This document shows, piece after piece, positions 51,876 through 59,960 of a stretch of 64,000 nt of DNA (positions are counted from its first letter, which is position 1; the number at the start of each line of letters is the position of its first letter). The notes under the pieces were generated by a model. The model had not been told where the DNA came from. It made no database searches and saw only the letters and a list, made by a program, of their open reading frames with translations. Source of the stretch: Alphaproteobacteria bacterium (GTDB lineage Bacteria > Pseudomonadota > Alphaproteobacteria > Rhizobiales > Aestuariivirgaceae); assembly GCA_024640405.1 (NCBI GenBank), contig JAHEFB010000006.1, positions 13,471 to 77,470 on the forward strand, given 5' to 3'. A program made the position numbers and the translations under genes.

Positions 51876-52702
51876 CCAGGCCAGCCCACACCACTCGAAG
51901 TTATACCGAGATTCTCGAGTACATCGGGGCCTGGGTGCTCGCCTTGCTGTGGATCGCGCCGCTGCTGTATGCATTCTGGGCGGCTTTTCATCCCAGTGAA
52001 TACTCAACAAACTTCGACCTGTTGGCACCACTGACGCTGGACAATTTCCGCGAAGCGCTGTCGCAGGCACCGTTCCTGCGCTACGGGATAAACACCTTCC
52101 TGCTCGTCACCATGCTTCTTGCGGCCCAGATGGTGGTCGGCACGCTTGCAGCCTATGCCTTTGCCCGTTTTCAGTTCTTTGGCAGCAATGTCGCCTTTGG
52201 GCTGGTTCTCGTGCAATTGATGATCACTCCGGAAATACTGATCGTCGAGAACTACTCCACGCTTGCAAAACTGGGCTTCGTCGACACCATCACTGGCATT
52301 GGTCTGCCTTACATGGCCAGCGCTTTCGGCATCTTCCTTTTGCGCCAGGCATTCAAATCGACACCGAAGGAACTGGAGGACGCGGCCCGGTTGGAAGGCT
52401 GCGGCATGTTCGGCATCCTCATGCGGGTATATGTTCCACTTGCACGTCCGACTTATCTGGCCTTCGGCCTGGTTTCCATCAGCCACCACTGGAACAATTT
52501 CCTCTGGCCGCTGGTCATCACCAATTCGGTAGAGACCCGGCCGTTGACCGTCGGGCTGGGGATTTTCGGTGCTCCCGAATCCGGTGTCGACTGGTCGATT
52601 GTCTCTGCTGCCACTCTGTTGTCGGTGGCTCCACTGCTGATTGCCTTCCTGCTGTTCCAGAGGCAATTCGTGCAATCCTTCATGTATGCGGGCATTAAAT
52701 GA
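51872..52702 (+). CDS. ABC importer permease, UgpE type
   Basis: A 276-residue permease with six helices, partner of the UgpA-like protein. The EAA loop is PKELEDAARLEGCGMFGILM; the C-terminus is FLLFQRQFVQSFMYAGIK, the usual CUT1 ending. Both its start and stop overlap neighbouring genes by 4 bases (ATGA), showing tight translational coupling with the permease before and the phosphodiesterase gene after. Confidence 0.93.
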   Translation: MTRPAHTTRSYTEILEYIGAWVLALLWIAPLLYAFWAAFHPSEYSTNFDLLAPLTLDNFREALSQAPFLRYGINTFLLVTMLLAAQMVVGTLAAYAFARFQFFGSNVAFGLVLVQLMITPEILIVENYSTLAKLGFVDTITGIGLPYMASAFGIFLLRQAFKSTPKELEDAARLEGCGMFGILMRVYVPLARPTYLAFGLVSISHHWNNFLWPLVITNSVETRPLTVGLGIFGAPESGVDWSIVSAATLLSVAPLLIAFLLFQRQFVQSFMYAGIK

Positions 52703-53562
52703 CCGTTATTGCGTCGTGGAACATCCAGAATGGCAAGGGCACAGACGAGATCGTCTCACTGTCACGCATCGCTGACGTCATCTTCAATATGGGCGATCCG
52801 GACATTATCTGTCTGCAGGAAGTGTCGCGGCATTTACCTCTATTTGGGGCTGACAATGCTGTCGACCAGATCGCGGAACTGTCCGGTCTGTTTCCCGGCT
52901 ATGAAGTTATCTTCGGCGTTGCGATCGAGGCAGCGAGTTCAGGTTCCCCACAACGGTGGCAATACGGCAATGCCACGCTGACCCGGTTGCCGGTTCTTTC
53001 TGTGTTTCATCATCCGTTGCCCCAGCCCGCCCACGCCGGTGTGCGCCAGATGCCGCGCCAGGTAACCGAAACAACCGTTTCTGCCGGCTCCGGATCATTG
53101 CGGGTAATGAACACACACCTGGAATTTCACTCCCGGCGACAACGGCTGGCGCAGATCGAAAGACTGCGGGAACTTCAGCAACAGGCAGCTGCAAATGTGA
53201 TTGACCCGCCAGATCATGATGCGGCCGGCAGTTACCAGTTGCTCAACCGGCCCGAGAACTGCGTCGTGTGTGGTGACTTCAATATTGAGGTGGACTCGCA
53301 GGAGTATCATGCCATGCTGGCTCCACTGGCGGATCATCCAGCGGGTTTTCGCGATGCCTGGGGCATTTGTAATGCCGGTCGCGCCCATGATCCGACCTGC
53401 GGGGTGCATGACAATGTGCAGTGGCCGCAGGGTCCGCACTGCCGCGATTTCTTCTTTGTCGCCGGGGCTGTGTCACAATGCCTGCAAGACGTTGGGGTCG
53501 ACACCGCGACCAATGCCTCGGATCACCAGCCGCTGATGCTGACGATCAGCGATGCGGTTTGA
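52699..53562 (+). CDS. Endonuclease/exonuclease/phosphatase-family hydrolase
   Basis: A 287-residue member of the EEP superfamily (DNase I-like fold), which cleaves phosphodiester or phosphomonoester bonds with a divalent metal. Key blocks are IASWNIQNGKG, DIICLQEVSRHLP (metal-binding Glu), MNTHLEFHSRRQRLAQIERL, VVCGDFNIEVDSQEYH and TNASDHQPLMLTI. No signal peptide is seen, so it works in the cytoplasm. Joined to the importer genes by a 4-base overlap, it probably cleaves the imported phosphodiester, the place held by GDPD-type UgpQ in classical ugp operons. Confidence 0.88.
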   Translation: MTVIASWNIQNGKGTDEIVSLSRIADVIFNMGDPDIICLQEVSRHLPLFGADNAVDQIAELSGLFPGYEVIFGVAIEAASSGSPQRWQYGNATLTRLPVLSVFHHPLPQPAHAGVRQMPRQVTETTVSAGSGSLRVMNTHLEFHSRRQRLAQIERLRELQQQAAANVIDPPDHDAAGSYQLLNRPENCVVCGDFNIEVDSQEYHAMLAPLADHPAGFRDAWGICNAGRAHDPTCGVHDNVQWPQGPHCRDFFFVAGAVSQCLQDVGVDTATNASDHQPLMLTISDAV

Positions 53563-53577
53563 GCGGAGACAGGTGCG

Positions 53578-54498
53578 ATTATTTTAGCCGTCGACAGCGT
53601 CATCTCCAGTTCCTGGGCGATAAACCGTTATGAGGCGGCGCGTTTCAGGCTTCCCGGCGCAGTGTTTCCGAAACACAGCATGGTTGCAGCAAGTCTCGAT
53701 GAGTTGAAAGACCTGTTCGACGCGTTTGTGTTCGACTCGTTTGGCGTTCTGAATGTCGGGGAAACTGCAATTTCTGGCGCATGTGAGCGCGTCGCGGAAT
53801 TGCGTGGTGATGGAAAGCAACTGGTTGTACTGACCAATGCTGCGACCATACCGCTTGGCGGTCTGGTGCAGAAATACGCAGGTCTGGGTTTTCGGTTCAC
53901 TAGTCGGGAAATTGTCAGCAGTCGCGAAGTGCTGGCCAAGGGGATGCCGTCTTACGGTGATAATTGGAAATGGGGTATTGCAGCACCGCCCCAATCGAAA
54001 GTTCATGAGTTGCCCGGCCACTGCCACAACCTGGCTGTTTGCCAAGGCAGTTTTGACAACAGTCATGGATTTGTGCTGCTCAGCAGCAGCGGCTGGACTG
54101 ATCAGCTGCAATCCATGCTGGTCACTGCCATGCGGGAGCGCCCGCGCCCCTTGCTTGTCGGCAATCCGGACGTGGTTGCGCCGCGTGAGGACGGCCTGAC
54201 GCTGGAACCCGGCGCATTCGCCCACGACATGGCCGATGCTCTGGGTGTGGCGCCGATATTCTACGGTAAACCGTTCGGCAACGCGTTTGACGAGGTTGAA
54301 AGCCGACTTGAACCTGTAGTCGATCCAAAGCGGATCGCCATGATTGGCGACAGTCTACACACCGATATTCTGGGTGGTGCGGCGGCAGGATGGCGAACTG
54401 TCCTGGTAACGGACCATGGACTTGCAAAGGGACGGAACGTTGATGAATTGATCAGCTCTACCGGCATCGTGCCCGACTTTATCATTCCGTCGATCTAA
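53578..54498 (+). CDS. HAD-superfamily class IIA phosphatase-like protein
   Basis: A HAD-IIA (NagD-like) protein, 306 residues if started at ATT 53578. Motif I reads FVFDSFGVLNVGETAISGAC, where the usual second Asp of DxD is Phe, a replacement I recall in one HAD-IIA subgroup. Later blocks are LVVLTNAATIP (motif II), FYGKPFGNAFDEV (Lys) and IAMIGDSLHTDILGGAAAGW (motif III). Upstream codons SSWAINRYEAARFRLPGA look like genuine family sequence, yet no ATG, GTG or TTG precedes them; ATT at 53578 has GGAG 9 nt upstream and follows the EEP stop by 15 bases. GTG at 53662 or ATG at 53680 would give a shorter protein. Likely dephosphorylates the EEP product. Confidence 0.8.
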   Translation: MILAVDSVISSSWAINRYEAARFRLPGAVFPKHSMVAASLDELKDLFDAFVFDSFGVLNVGETAISGACERVAELRGDGKQLVVLTNAATIPLGGLVQKYAGLGFRFTSREIVSSREVLAKGMPSYGDNWKWGIAAPPQSKVHELPGHCHNLAVCQGSFDNSHGFVLLSSSGWTDQLQSMLVTAMRERPRPLLVGNPDVVAPREDGLTLEPGAFAHDMADALGVAPIFYGKPFGNAFDEVESRLEPVVDPKRIAMIGDSLHTDILGGAAAGWRTVLVTDHGLAKGRNVDELISSTGIVPDFIIPSI

Positions 54499-54563
54499 GG
54501 CGTGTGCGGTTAACCGCGACACGCTTGTATTATGACACTTGCAGCTACTGTGCGACGAATAAT

Positions 54564-54598
54564 CCACTGCACGCCACTTCATTTATGGCGTGCAGTGG
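54564..54598. terminator. Perfect 13-bp hairpin after the transport operon
   Basis: CCACTGCACGCCA and TGGCGTGCAGTGG pair perfectly around a 9-nt loop, 66 bases after the HAD stop. The plus strand lacks a following U-tract, so it may be a Rho-assisted terminator, an mRNA 3' stabiliser or a protein site. The stability of the stem is clear. Confidence 0.5.
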
Positions 54599-54763
54599 CA
54601 GTGGCTGGACCGGCACATCACCTTCACATGGAAGTGACGCGGATTGATTTCCCATTGCAACACGTTGCTGGTCACAATGATCCACAGGATTCAGGAGTTA
54701 AATCAAGTGGATCGGGCCTGCACATCGCGAACTCAGTACTCCGGTGATTGTTTCTGGAAAAGT

Positions 54764-55450
54764 ATGGTTGGTGCGAGGAACCTGGCGGCATTGACTCTGG
54801 TCATTGCAATCTCGGCGGGGTCGGTGTTGTCAGCTGCTGCGCAGGTCAATCGGGCGGATGTGGACGATGAAAGGGAACCAGTTCGCACCGGTCCGATAAA
54901 ACAGGCCGAAGACCCCAGCGGACCGCGCCGGCATTTTCGCTTGAGAAATCCAGCCCGCCTGAGCGGCGAAGAGGCCGAGCGTCTGTACGGCCAAATCAAG
55001 CAGGAAATGGCAAAATGCTATGGCATCTCGAAGCTGCCGGCCACCGGCGATTACCTGAACTGGAAACGCTACAACAATGCCCCGTATCCGAGCGTGTCGC
55101 ATGGCAACAGATTTGTCAGTAATTATGCAAATTCCGAGGCCGGTGCTTATGGGCGATACGAACAGACCGGGCGGCTGCCCGTAGGTTCCATTCTTGCGAA
55201 GGACAGTATTACGGTCGGCAAGGACGGTGTGGCCATACCGGGCGCGCTGTTCCTGATGGAAAAGATGCCGGCGGGCTTCAACTATGTCAGCGGTGATTGG
55301 CGTTACACCATGGTCATGCCGGATGGCAGCATTTTCGGGATCACAAATGGAGTAGGCTCGGAGCGGGTGAAATTCTGCATTTCCTGTCATCTGGCCGTCG
55401 AAAAACAGGATCACCTGTTCTTCATTCCGGATGAATACCGGGTCAAGTAG
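54764..55450 (+). CDS. Secreted cytochrome P460-like protein
   Basis: A 228-residue periplasmic protein with signal peptide (ARNLAALTLVIAISAGSVLS before AAAQ). The C-terminal domain ends in VKFCISCHLAVEKQDHLFFI, whose CxxCH binds one c-type haem. The preceding block (GNRFVSNYANSEAGAYGRYE, GALFLMEKMPAGFNYVSGDW) fits the cytochrome P460 domain. P460 enzymes oxidise hydroxylamine or detoxify nitrogen oxides, but the family is broad. ATG at 54764 is preceded by GGAAAAG; the frame is open 40 codons further upstream without sense. It sits alone, convergent with a LysR gene. Confidence 0.78.
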   Translation: MVGARNLAALTLVIAISAGSVLSAAAQVNRADVDDEREPVRTGPIKQAEDPSGPRRHFRLRNPARLSGEEAERLYGQIKQEMAKCYGISKLPATGDYLNWKRYNNAPYPSVSHGNRFVSNYANSEAGAYGRYEQTGRLPVGSILAKDSITVGKDGVAIPGALFLMEKMPAGFNYVSGDWRYTMVMPDGSIFGITNGVGSERVKFCISCHLAVEKQDHLFFIPDEYRVK

Positions 55451-55486
55451 GGCGGATTTGGTTTAATCTGCCATCCTCGATTTTCA

Positions 55487-56407
55487 CTATTGCACAACGA
55501 GAGCGTTGGCAGAACGTGTCGAAAAGTATTGCCGGGTGGCATCAGTAAAGGCCTGCACCAATCTGCGGGGATTGCCGCCTGCATGGCCAAGCACAAGTTT
55601 TAACGGTCTTGTCTCGGGGCGAAACGGGATGGCCATTACCCGGTCACCTGCATATGTGGTCGCGGCCGCCGGGCGCATGTTGAGAATTGAGTATCCGACA
55701 CCGGCGCCAACCAGGCTGCGAACCATTTCATGGGTAGAAACCGTTGCTACAACATTTGCGAGCCGATCCGCATCACCTGCCAGTTCCCGGTAGTACTGGT
55801 TTGTCATTGGCAGATCGAGCAGCACCATAGGTTCGCCCTTCAGATCTACCCGTGTCACGAATTCACGGCCGCAAAGGGCATTGTCATGTGAAACCAGGAC
55901 GTAGGGCGGAGCATCGATCAAGGGGTGACACTTGATGCCGGAATGCACATTTTCAGCAACGAACAGGATCACATCGTATTCGCCATTCAATAGACCGGCC
56001 TGCACAGATTCATTATCGCTTTCCAACAGGTTTACTTTAATGCCGGGATGTTCTCGAACCAGTGGTGCCACGATTGCTGGCAGGAATGCCGGTGCAACCG
56101 GCGCATAGTATCCGATGGTGATGCTGCCGGACAAAGCCGTGCGCAGCTCAGTGCCCTCGAGGAAAACCGTGTCATACTCCTCGATCAGGCGGCGGACCTT
56201 GCGCATGATTGCAAGACCAGCGGCGGTCGGCCTGATCCCTTTGGCCGGATATCGCTGCACCAGTTGCAACTGGAAGTCGCTTTCAACCAGGTCAATCGCA
56301 TTGGATATGGCGGAAGGCACAACATTCAGTTCTTCGCCGGCTTTGGAAATCGAACCAAGCTCTGCTGCGCGCAGAAAGTAGTTCAACGCCTTGATTGAAG
56401 TTCGCAA
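55487..56407 (-). CDS. LysR-family transcriptional regulator
   Basis: A 306-residue LysR regulator. The helix-turn-helix is ALNYFLRAAELGSISKAGEE then VVPSAISNAIDLVESDFQLQ, and the effector domain begins GSITIGYYAPVAPAFLPAI. TTG at 56407 is the likely start (LRTSIKALNYF...) because AAGGA lies 7-8 nt upstream; an in-frame ATG at 56434 has no ribosome binding site. It is divergent from the sterol desaturase-like gene, a plausible target. Confidence 0.88.
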   Translation of the reverse strand: MRTSIKALNYFLRAAELGSISKAGEELNVVPSAISNAIDLVESDFQLQLVQRYPAKGIRPTAAGLAIMRKVRRLIEEYDTVFLEGTELRTALSGSITIGYYAPVAPAFLPAIVAPLVREHPGIKVNLLESDNESVQAGLLNGEYDVILFVAENVHSGIKCHPLIDAPPYVLVSHDNALCGREFVTRVDLKGEPMVLLDLPMTNQYYRELAGDADRLANVVATVSTHEMVRSLVGAGVGYSILNMRPAAATTYAGDRVMAIPFRPETRPLKLVLGHAGGNPRRLVQAFTDATRQYFSTRSANALVVQ

Positions 56408-56538
56408 AGCAACGTCCTTCGATAAGCAAAACATCAATTAAAATGCGGTTATGGCGCATAATGTTCTATTTTTCAAACATTATGGATTGTGGAATAGTTG
56501 TGCCGTCGCGAAAACTCACCAGCTGGATGCATGCTGCA

Positions 56539-57555
56539 ATGACGCAAACGATTGAGAATACAGCAGCTTCAAACAACAGCAACTTTGCCCGGCAATGGCA
56601 TCACCGTCCGCCGGTGCCCATCCGGGTATCGCCGTTCTTTTCCTGGCCACCTGAACCGGCCAGGATGCTGCGCTGGATTTCCGATCGCTGGTTTTCGATT
56701 GCGGAAAACTCGATTCTTGTCGTGGTCGCCTGCATCACGTGGCGCTGGTTCCAGCCAGACCTGGAACAGGCGGCGACCCTGGCGCCGGGTTGGATTGCGC
56801 AGATATATGTCCGCAATCTCGTCCTGCTTGTCGTCGTGGCAGGCGGTCTGCATCTGTACTTCCATACCTGGAAGAAGCAGGACAAGCGCCTGAAGTTTGA
56901 CAAGCGCGAGATGTCAAGGGGCACCAGCAGTTTCACTTTTAAAAATCAGGTGTACGACAACATGTTCTGGTCGCTCGCATCGGGCGTTACCTTCTGGACC
57001 GCTTATGAGGTCGCGATATTCTGGGCCATGGCCAACGGTTATGCGCCGGTCCTGTTGTGGACGGATAACCCTGTGTGGTTTGTGGCGCTGTTTCTTCTCA
57101 CGCCGGTGTGGATTTCTTTTCACTTCTATTGGGTTCATCGCTGGCTGCACTGGCCGCCGCTGTATCGTCTCGTCCACGCGCTGCATCACCGAAATACCAA
57201 TGTCGGCCCCTGGTCGGGTTTCTCGATGCATCCGGTTGAACATCTGATTTTCCTGTCTTCGGTGCTGATCCACTTTGTGCTGGCAGCTCACCCGATCCAT
57301 ATTCTTTTCCACATGCAGCACCAGGCCCTGACGGCAGCCACGTCGCATACCGGATTTGAAAACCTGCTGGTCAGGGACAAGGCCAGGCTGGCGCTCGGTA
57401 CGTTCCATCACCAGATGCACCACCGGTATTTCGAATGCAATTACGGGAACCTGGAAGTGCCATGGGACAAGTGGTTCGGCTCCTTCCACGACGGCACCGA
57501 TGCATCGCATGCAGAATTCAAACAGCGCCGCCGCCGCTTGTCGCAGACATCCTGA
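56539..57555 (+). CDS. Fatty acid hydroxylase / sterol desaturase family protein
   Basis: About 338 residues, membrane-bound di-iron oxygenase family. Histidine clusters are in place: FHFYWVHRWLHWPP, LVHALHHRNTN, and FHHQMHHRYFECNYGNLEVP, with HPVEH between. Four or so helices precede and separate them. The family hydroxylates or desaturates sterols, carotenoids or lipid tails; the substrate here is unknown. The start is uncertain: ATG at 56539 or 56527, neither with a strong ribosome binding site, and an in-frame region upstream remains open. Convergent with the methyltransferase gene. Confidence 0.85.
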   Translation: MTQTIENTAASNNSNFARQWHHRPPVPIRVSPFFSWPPEPARMLRWISDRWFSIAENSILVVVACITWRWFQPDLEQAATLAPGWIAQIYVRNLVLLVVVAGGLHLYFHTWKKQDKRLKFDKREMSRGTSSFTFKNQVYDNMFWSLASGVTFWTAYEVAIFWAMANGYAPVLLWTDNPVWFVALFLLTPVWISFHFYWVHRWLHWPPLYRLVHALHHRNTNVGPWSGFSMHPVEHLIFLSSVLIHFVLAAHPIHILFHMQHQALTAATSHTGFENLLVRDKARLALGTFHHQMHHRYFECNYGNLEVPWDKWFGSFHDGTDASHAEFKQRRRRLSQTS

Positions 57556-57573
57556 TGGCGAACACTGCCGCCA

Positions 57574-58419
57574 TCATTTGACAGTTGCCGAGAAAACATG
57601 CACTGCGGCGGGTATTCGGATTCCATCGTTACACAGGAACGGTTCAAACCGCTTTGCGATGGTGTTCATGATGGCACTCAGATCCTCCGCTGTGCCGTTC
57701 TTGGCTTTGAGCATTCGCGCGACCGGGCCGACGTGCGGGGCGATCTGCAGGACTGGCTTGAGCCCGCCGGGGTGGTGCAGGTCGATTTCCACCTGCACTG
57801 ACTGACAGTCAGTCAATCCTGTGTCCTGCAAGATGCCGATAACCCGGTCTGCATCACGGAAGGCCAAAGGCCCTGGCGCGTGAGGGTCCGCCGGTTCAGC
57901 GGGCCCGAGGTGTTCAGCCGCCGCCTCTTGCGGCAGGGAAAACCACGGATTGTGTTCCGGGCCGGCCCAGGCGGCAAACACCAGGCGCCCGCCGGGACGA
58001 ATGCATCCCGCTATATTCCTGAATGCCTTTTCCGTATCGGAAAAAAACATCACGCCGAAGCGGGAAACCGCGACATCGTAGTCGCCGGAGCCGAGTTGCT
58101 GTTCCTGCGCATCTGCAATGGCAAACGACACATTGTCGGCGCTCAGTTCCTGCTGCCGCTGCCTGGCGCGCGTGATGAGTGGTTCGGAAACATCAATGCC
58201 GTGAATCTTGCCGCCAGGAGCGATCAATTCGGCAAACTCGAACGTCGACGCGCCGGCGCCGCACCCCAGATCGACAATTTTCTGGCCCGCTTGCGGTTTG
58301 ACAGCCGCGATCAGCTGGCTCGTGACCGAGCCAAGCAGTGTGTCAAGATCGCTTTGAAAGGTGACCCAGTTCTGGCCCTGTTTGGAATTCCAGTATTCCG
58401 CCTGGGCGTCGTTTGCCAT
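57574..58419 (-). CDS. Class I SAM-dependent methyltransferase
   Basis: A 281-residue methyltransferase (Methyltransf_11/25 type). Motif I is KIVDLGCGAGASTFEFAELI; the acidic loop is IHGIDVSEPLI; motif IV is YDVAVSRFGVMFFSDTEKAF; then IRPGGRLVFAAWAGPEHNPW. This opening, with N-terminal YWNSKQGQNWVTFQSDLD, is common in alphaproteobacterial methyltransferases of unknown substrate. ATG at 58419 follows GGAAGGTGAGGAAA. Single gene. Confidence 0.85.
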   Translation of the reverse strand: MANDAQAEYWNSKQGQNWVTFQSDLDTLLGSVTSQLIAAVKPQAGQKIVDLGCGAGASTFEFAELIAPGGKIHGIDVSEPLITRARQRQQELSADNVSFAIADAQEQQLGSGDYDVAVSRFGVMFFSDTEKAFRNIAGCIRPGGRLVFAAWAGPEHNPWFSLPQEAAAEHLGPAEPADPHAPGPLAFRDADRVIGILQDTGLTDCQSVQVEIDLHHPGGLKPVLQIAPHVGPVARMLKAKNGTAEDLSAIMNTIAKRFEPFLCNDGIRIPAAVHVFSATVK

Positions 58420-58579
58420 TTTCCTCACCTTCCAACTTCAGGTCCCTGTTGCCCGCGGACAGTATTGTTCGCAAGGAACCGGTCAAGCGGAAAAACTGAT
58501 CCGGACAGCCCGTCAGCGAACCCGATGCGGCAAGCAGGCAATTGGAGCATGCTCACGACTGCCGGCTGACGCTGTCTGT

Positions 58580-59368
58580 TCAAGCGCGAAGACGTTTGCC
58601 GGGCCTTGAAAAAATCTCTCCAAAGCCGTGTATCCTGTCAGCGATACCTGCACGCCGCAGGCAGCTCCAGAACTGTGCCTGATTGCTGGTGATGACCGGT
58701 TTACCGGTCGCTTGTTCTATCTCGTCCACCACTTCCAGCGAGCGGATGCCGCCGCATGATAGGAATATCGCATCTGCATCGGGCCGGTCGATTTCGCGTG
58801 CGAAGGCTTTCCAGTAGGCAGGCGTTACGCAGCCGAACTCGATACCGGTGGTCAGGTTCAACCCCTGAATGTCGAGAACCTCAAAACCCTTGCCGACCAG
58901 GAATTCTGCTTCTGCTGTGTTGATTTCATCCAGATAAGGCGTGCCGACAACCAGTTTCCTGGCTCCGAGTTCACGCAGGGCATCTACCACACCCGTTACC
59001 AGGCACATAGGTTTTGCCCACGGCGCGCCCTTGGAGATCTCATCGAAGATCCGCTGTTCGCCAATGACGATGGAACCGCTGGTGCAACTGTAGCTGATGA
59101 CGTCAGGCCGCGTGTCAGGCTGAATGCGCGATGCGGCATCCGCCATGTGTTCGATGTGCCGGGCAAGGGTTTGTTTTGTGGTGTAGTCATCGGTTTTAAG
59201 GCGGGTGATATGCACCGCCACGCCGTCCGGGGCCATGGCGAAAAAGTCGGCCTCAGCCGCCAGATCGGTCGACATCAGGATGAACCCCAGTTTGGCGCGA
59301 TGGTGTTTGCCCTGATCCAGTTCGGGTGTGCGGGTCTTGGATTTCACCATGTTGCCGGATTCAAACAT
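58580..59368 (-). CDS. Maleate isomerase / arylmalonate decarboxylase family protein
   Basis: A 262-residue Asp/Glu-racemase-superfamily enzyme. The two reactive cysteines are in ISYSCTSGSIVIGE and IFLSCGGIRSLEVVDE, as in maleate cis-trans isomerases and arylmalonate decarboxylases. Other blocks are LGFILMSTDLAAEADFFAM and LVVGTPYLDEINTAE. The substrate is probably a small dicarboxylate. ATG at 59368 has AAGG about 10 nt upstream; a TTG two codons earlier is too close to it. Upstream in the same direction lies the DUF4242-like gene. Confidence 0.82.
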   Translation of the reverse strand: MFESGNMVKSKTRTPELDQGKHHRAKLGFILMSTDLAAEADFFAMAPDGVAVHITRLKTDDYTTKQTLARHIEHMADAASRIQPDTRPDVISYSCTSGSIVIGEQRIFDEISKGAPWAKPMCLVTGVVDALRELGARKLVVGTPYLDEINTAEAEFLVGKGFEVLDIQGLNLTTGIEFGCVTPAYWKAFAREIDRPDADAIFLSCGGIRSLEVVDEIEQATGKPVITSNQAQFWSCLRRAGIADRIHGFGEIFSRPGKRLRA

Positions 59369-59520
59369 GTCCAATTGCCTTCTGTCTGATCAGCGATGTC
59401 GTTGGGCAATGATCATCTGACAGGCACTCCAAGGGCAATTCAAGAAATTTTTCAAGCGCAATGCAGTATTGCAGGCAACAGGGCAGGCGGCTTTGGCTTC
59501 ATCGCCGCCTGCCGACAGGG

Positions 59521-59805
59521 TCAGGACCCCTTTTCGGTTGTGGGATCGATCATCTTGCGTACTTCGGTTATTTTCGTGGCCGGAAATCCGCTGATCTCTG
59601 CGTGCTTGTTGATGGTTGCTTCGTCTTTGGCGAGATAGACACAGAATGTCTTGTCTGCGGTCACGAAACTCTCCAGCCATTGAATGTCGGGTGCAAGCTG
59701 ATTGAGCGCCTCGTTTGACTTGGCCGCAGCACCTGCCAGTTGCTCGCGTTCCAGGCTGCCGACTTCCGGAATGTCCCGCTCGATAATGTACTTGTTCAGT
59801 GCCAT
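59521..59805 (-). CDS. Small DUF4242/SCO4226-like protein
   Basis: A 94-residue ferredoxin-like protein: KYIIERDIPEVGSLEREQLA, then IQWLESFVTADKTFCVYLAK and HAEISGFPATKITEVRKMI. The homologous fold in Streptomyces SCO4226 binds nickel; here I see few metal ligands, so that role is doubtful. AGGAGAA precedes the ATG. It is divergent from an HxlR regulator with a perfect palindrome between, so it is the likely regulated gene. Confidence 0.78.
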   Translation of the reverse strand: MALNKYIIERDIPEVGSLEREQLAGAAAKSNEALNQLAPDIQWLESFVTADKTFCVYLAKDEATINKHAEISGFPATKITEVRKMIDPTTEKGS

Positions 59806-59882
59806 CTTGTTCTCCTGTTTGAGCCAGAATTGATGCTGGTTGCATCTGACCGCTAGCTTTGCCTGTAACTCATGCCTTCACA

Positions 59883-59899
59883 AGTACAGAAACTGTACT
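59883..59899. promoter_or_regulatory. HxlR-type operator
   Basis: AGTACAG-AAA-CTGTACT is a perfect 7-3-7 palindrome located between the divergent DUF4242-like and hxlR-type genes. HxlR-family dimers bind AT-flanked GTAC/AGTA-type palindromes, so this is the obvious candidate. Confidence 0.65.
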
Positions 59900-59960
59900 C
59901 GACAGCTGCCGGATGGTTCGGCAATCTGGTCCCAACGTGTCAACAGTCGGGATTAGGCCA

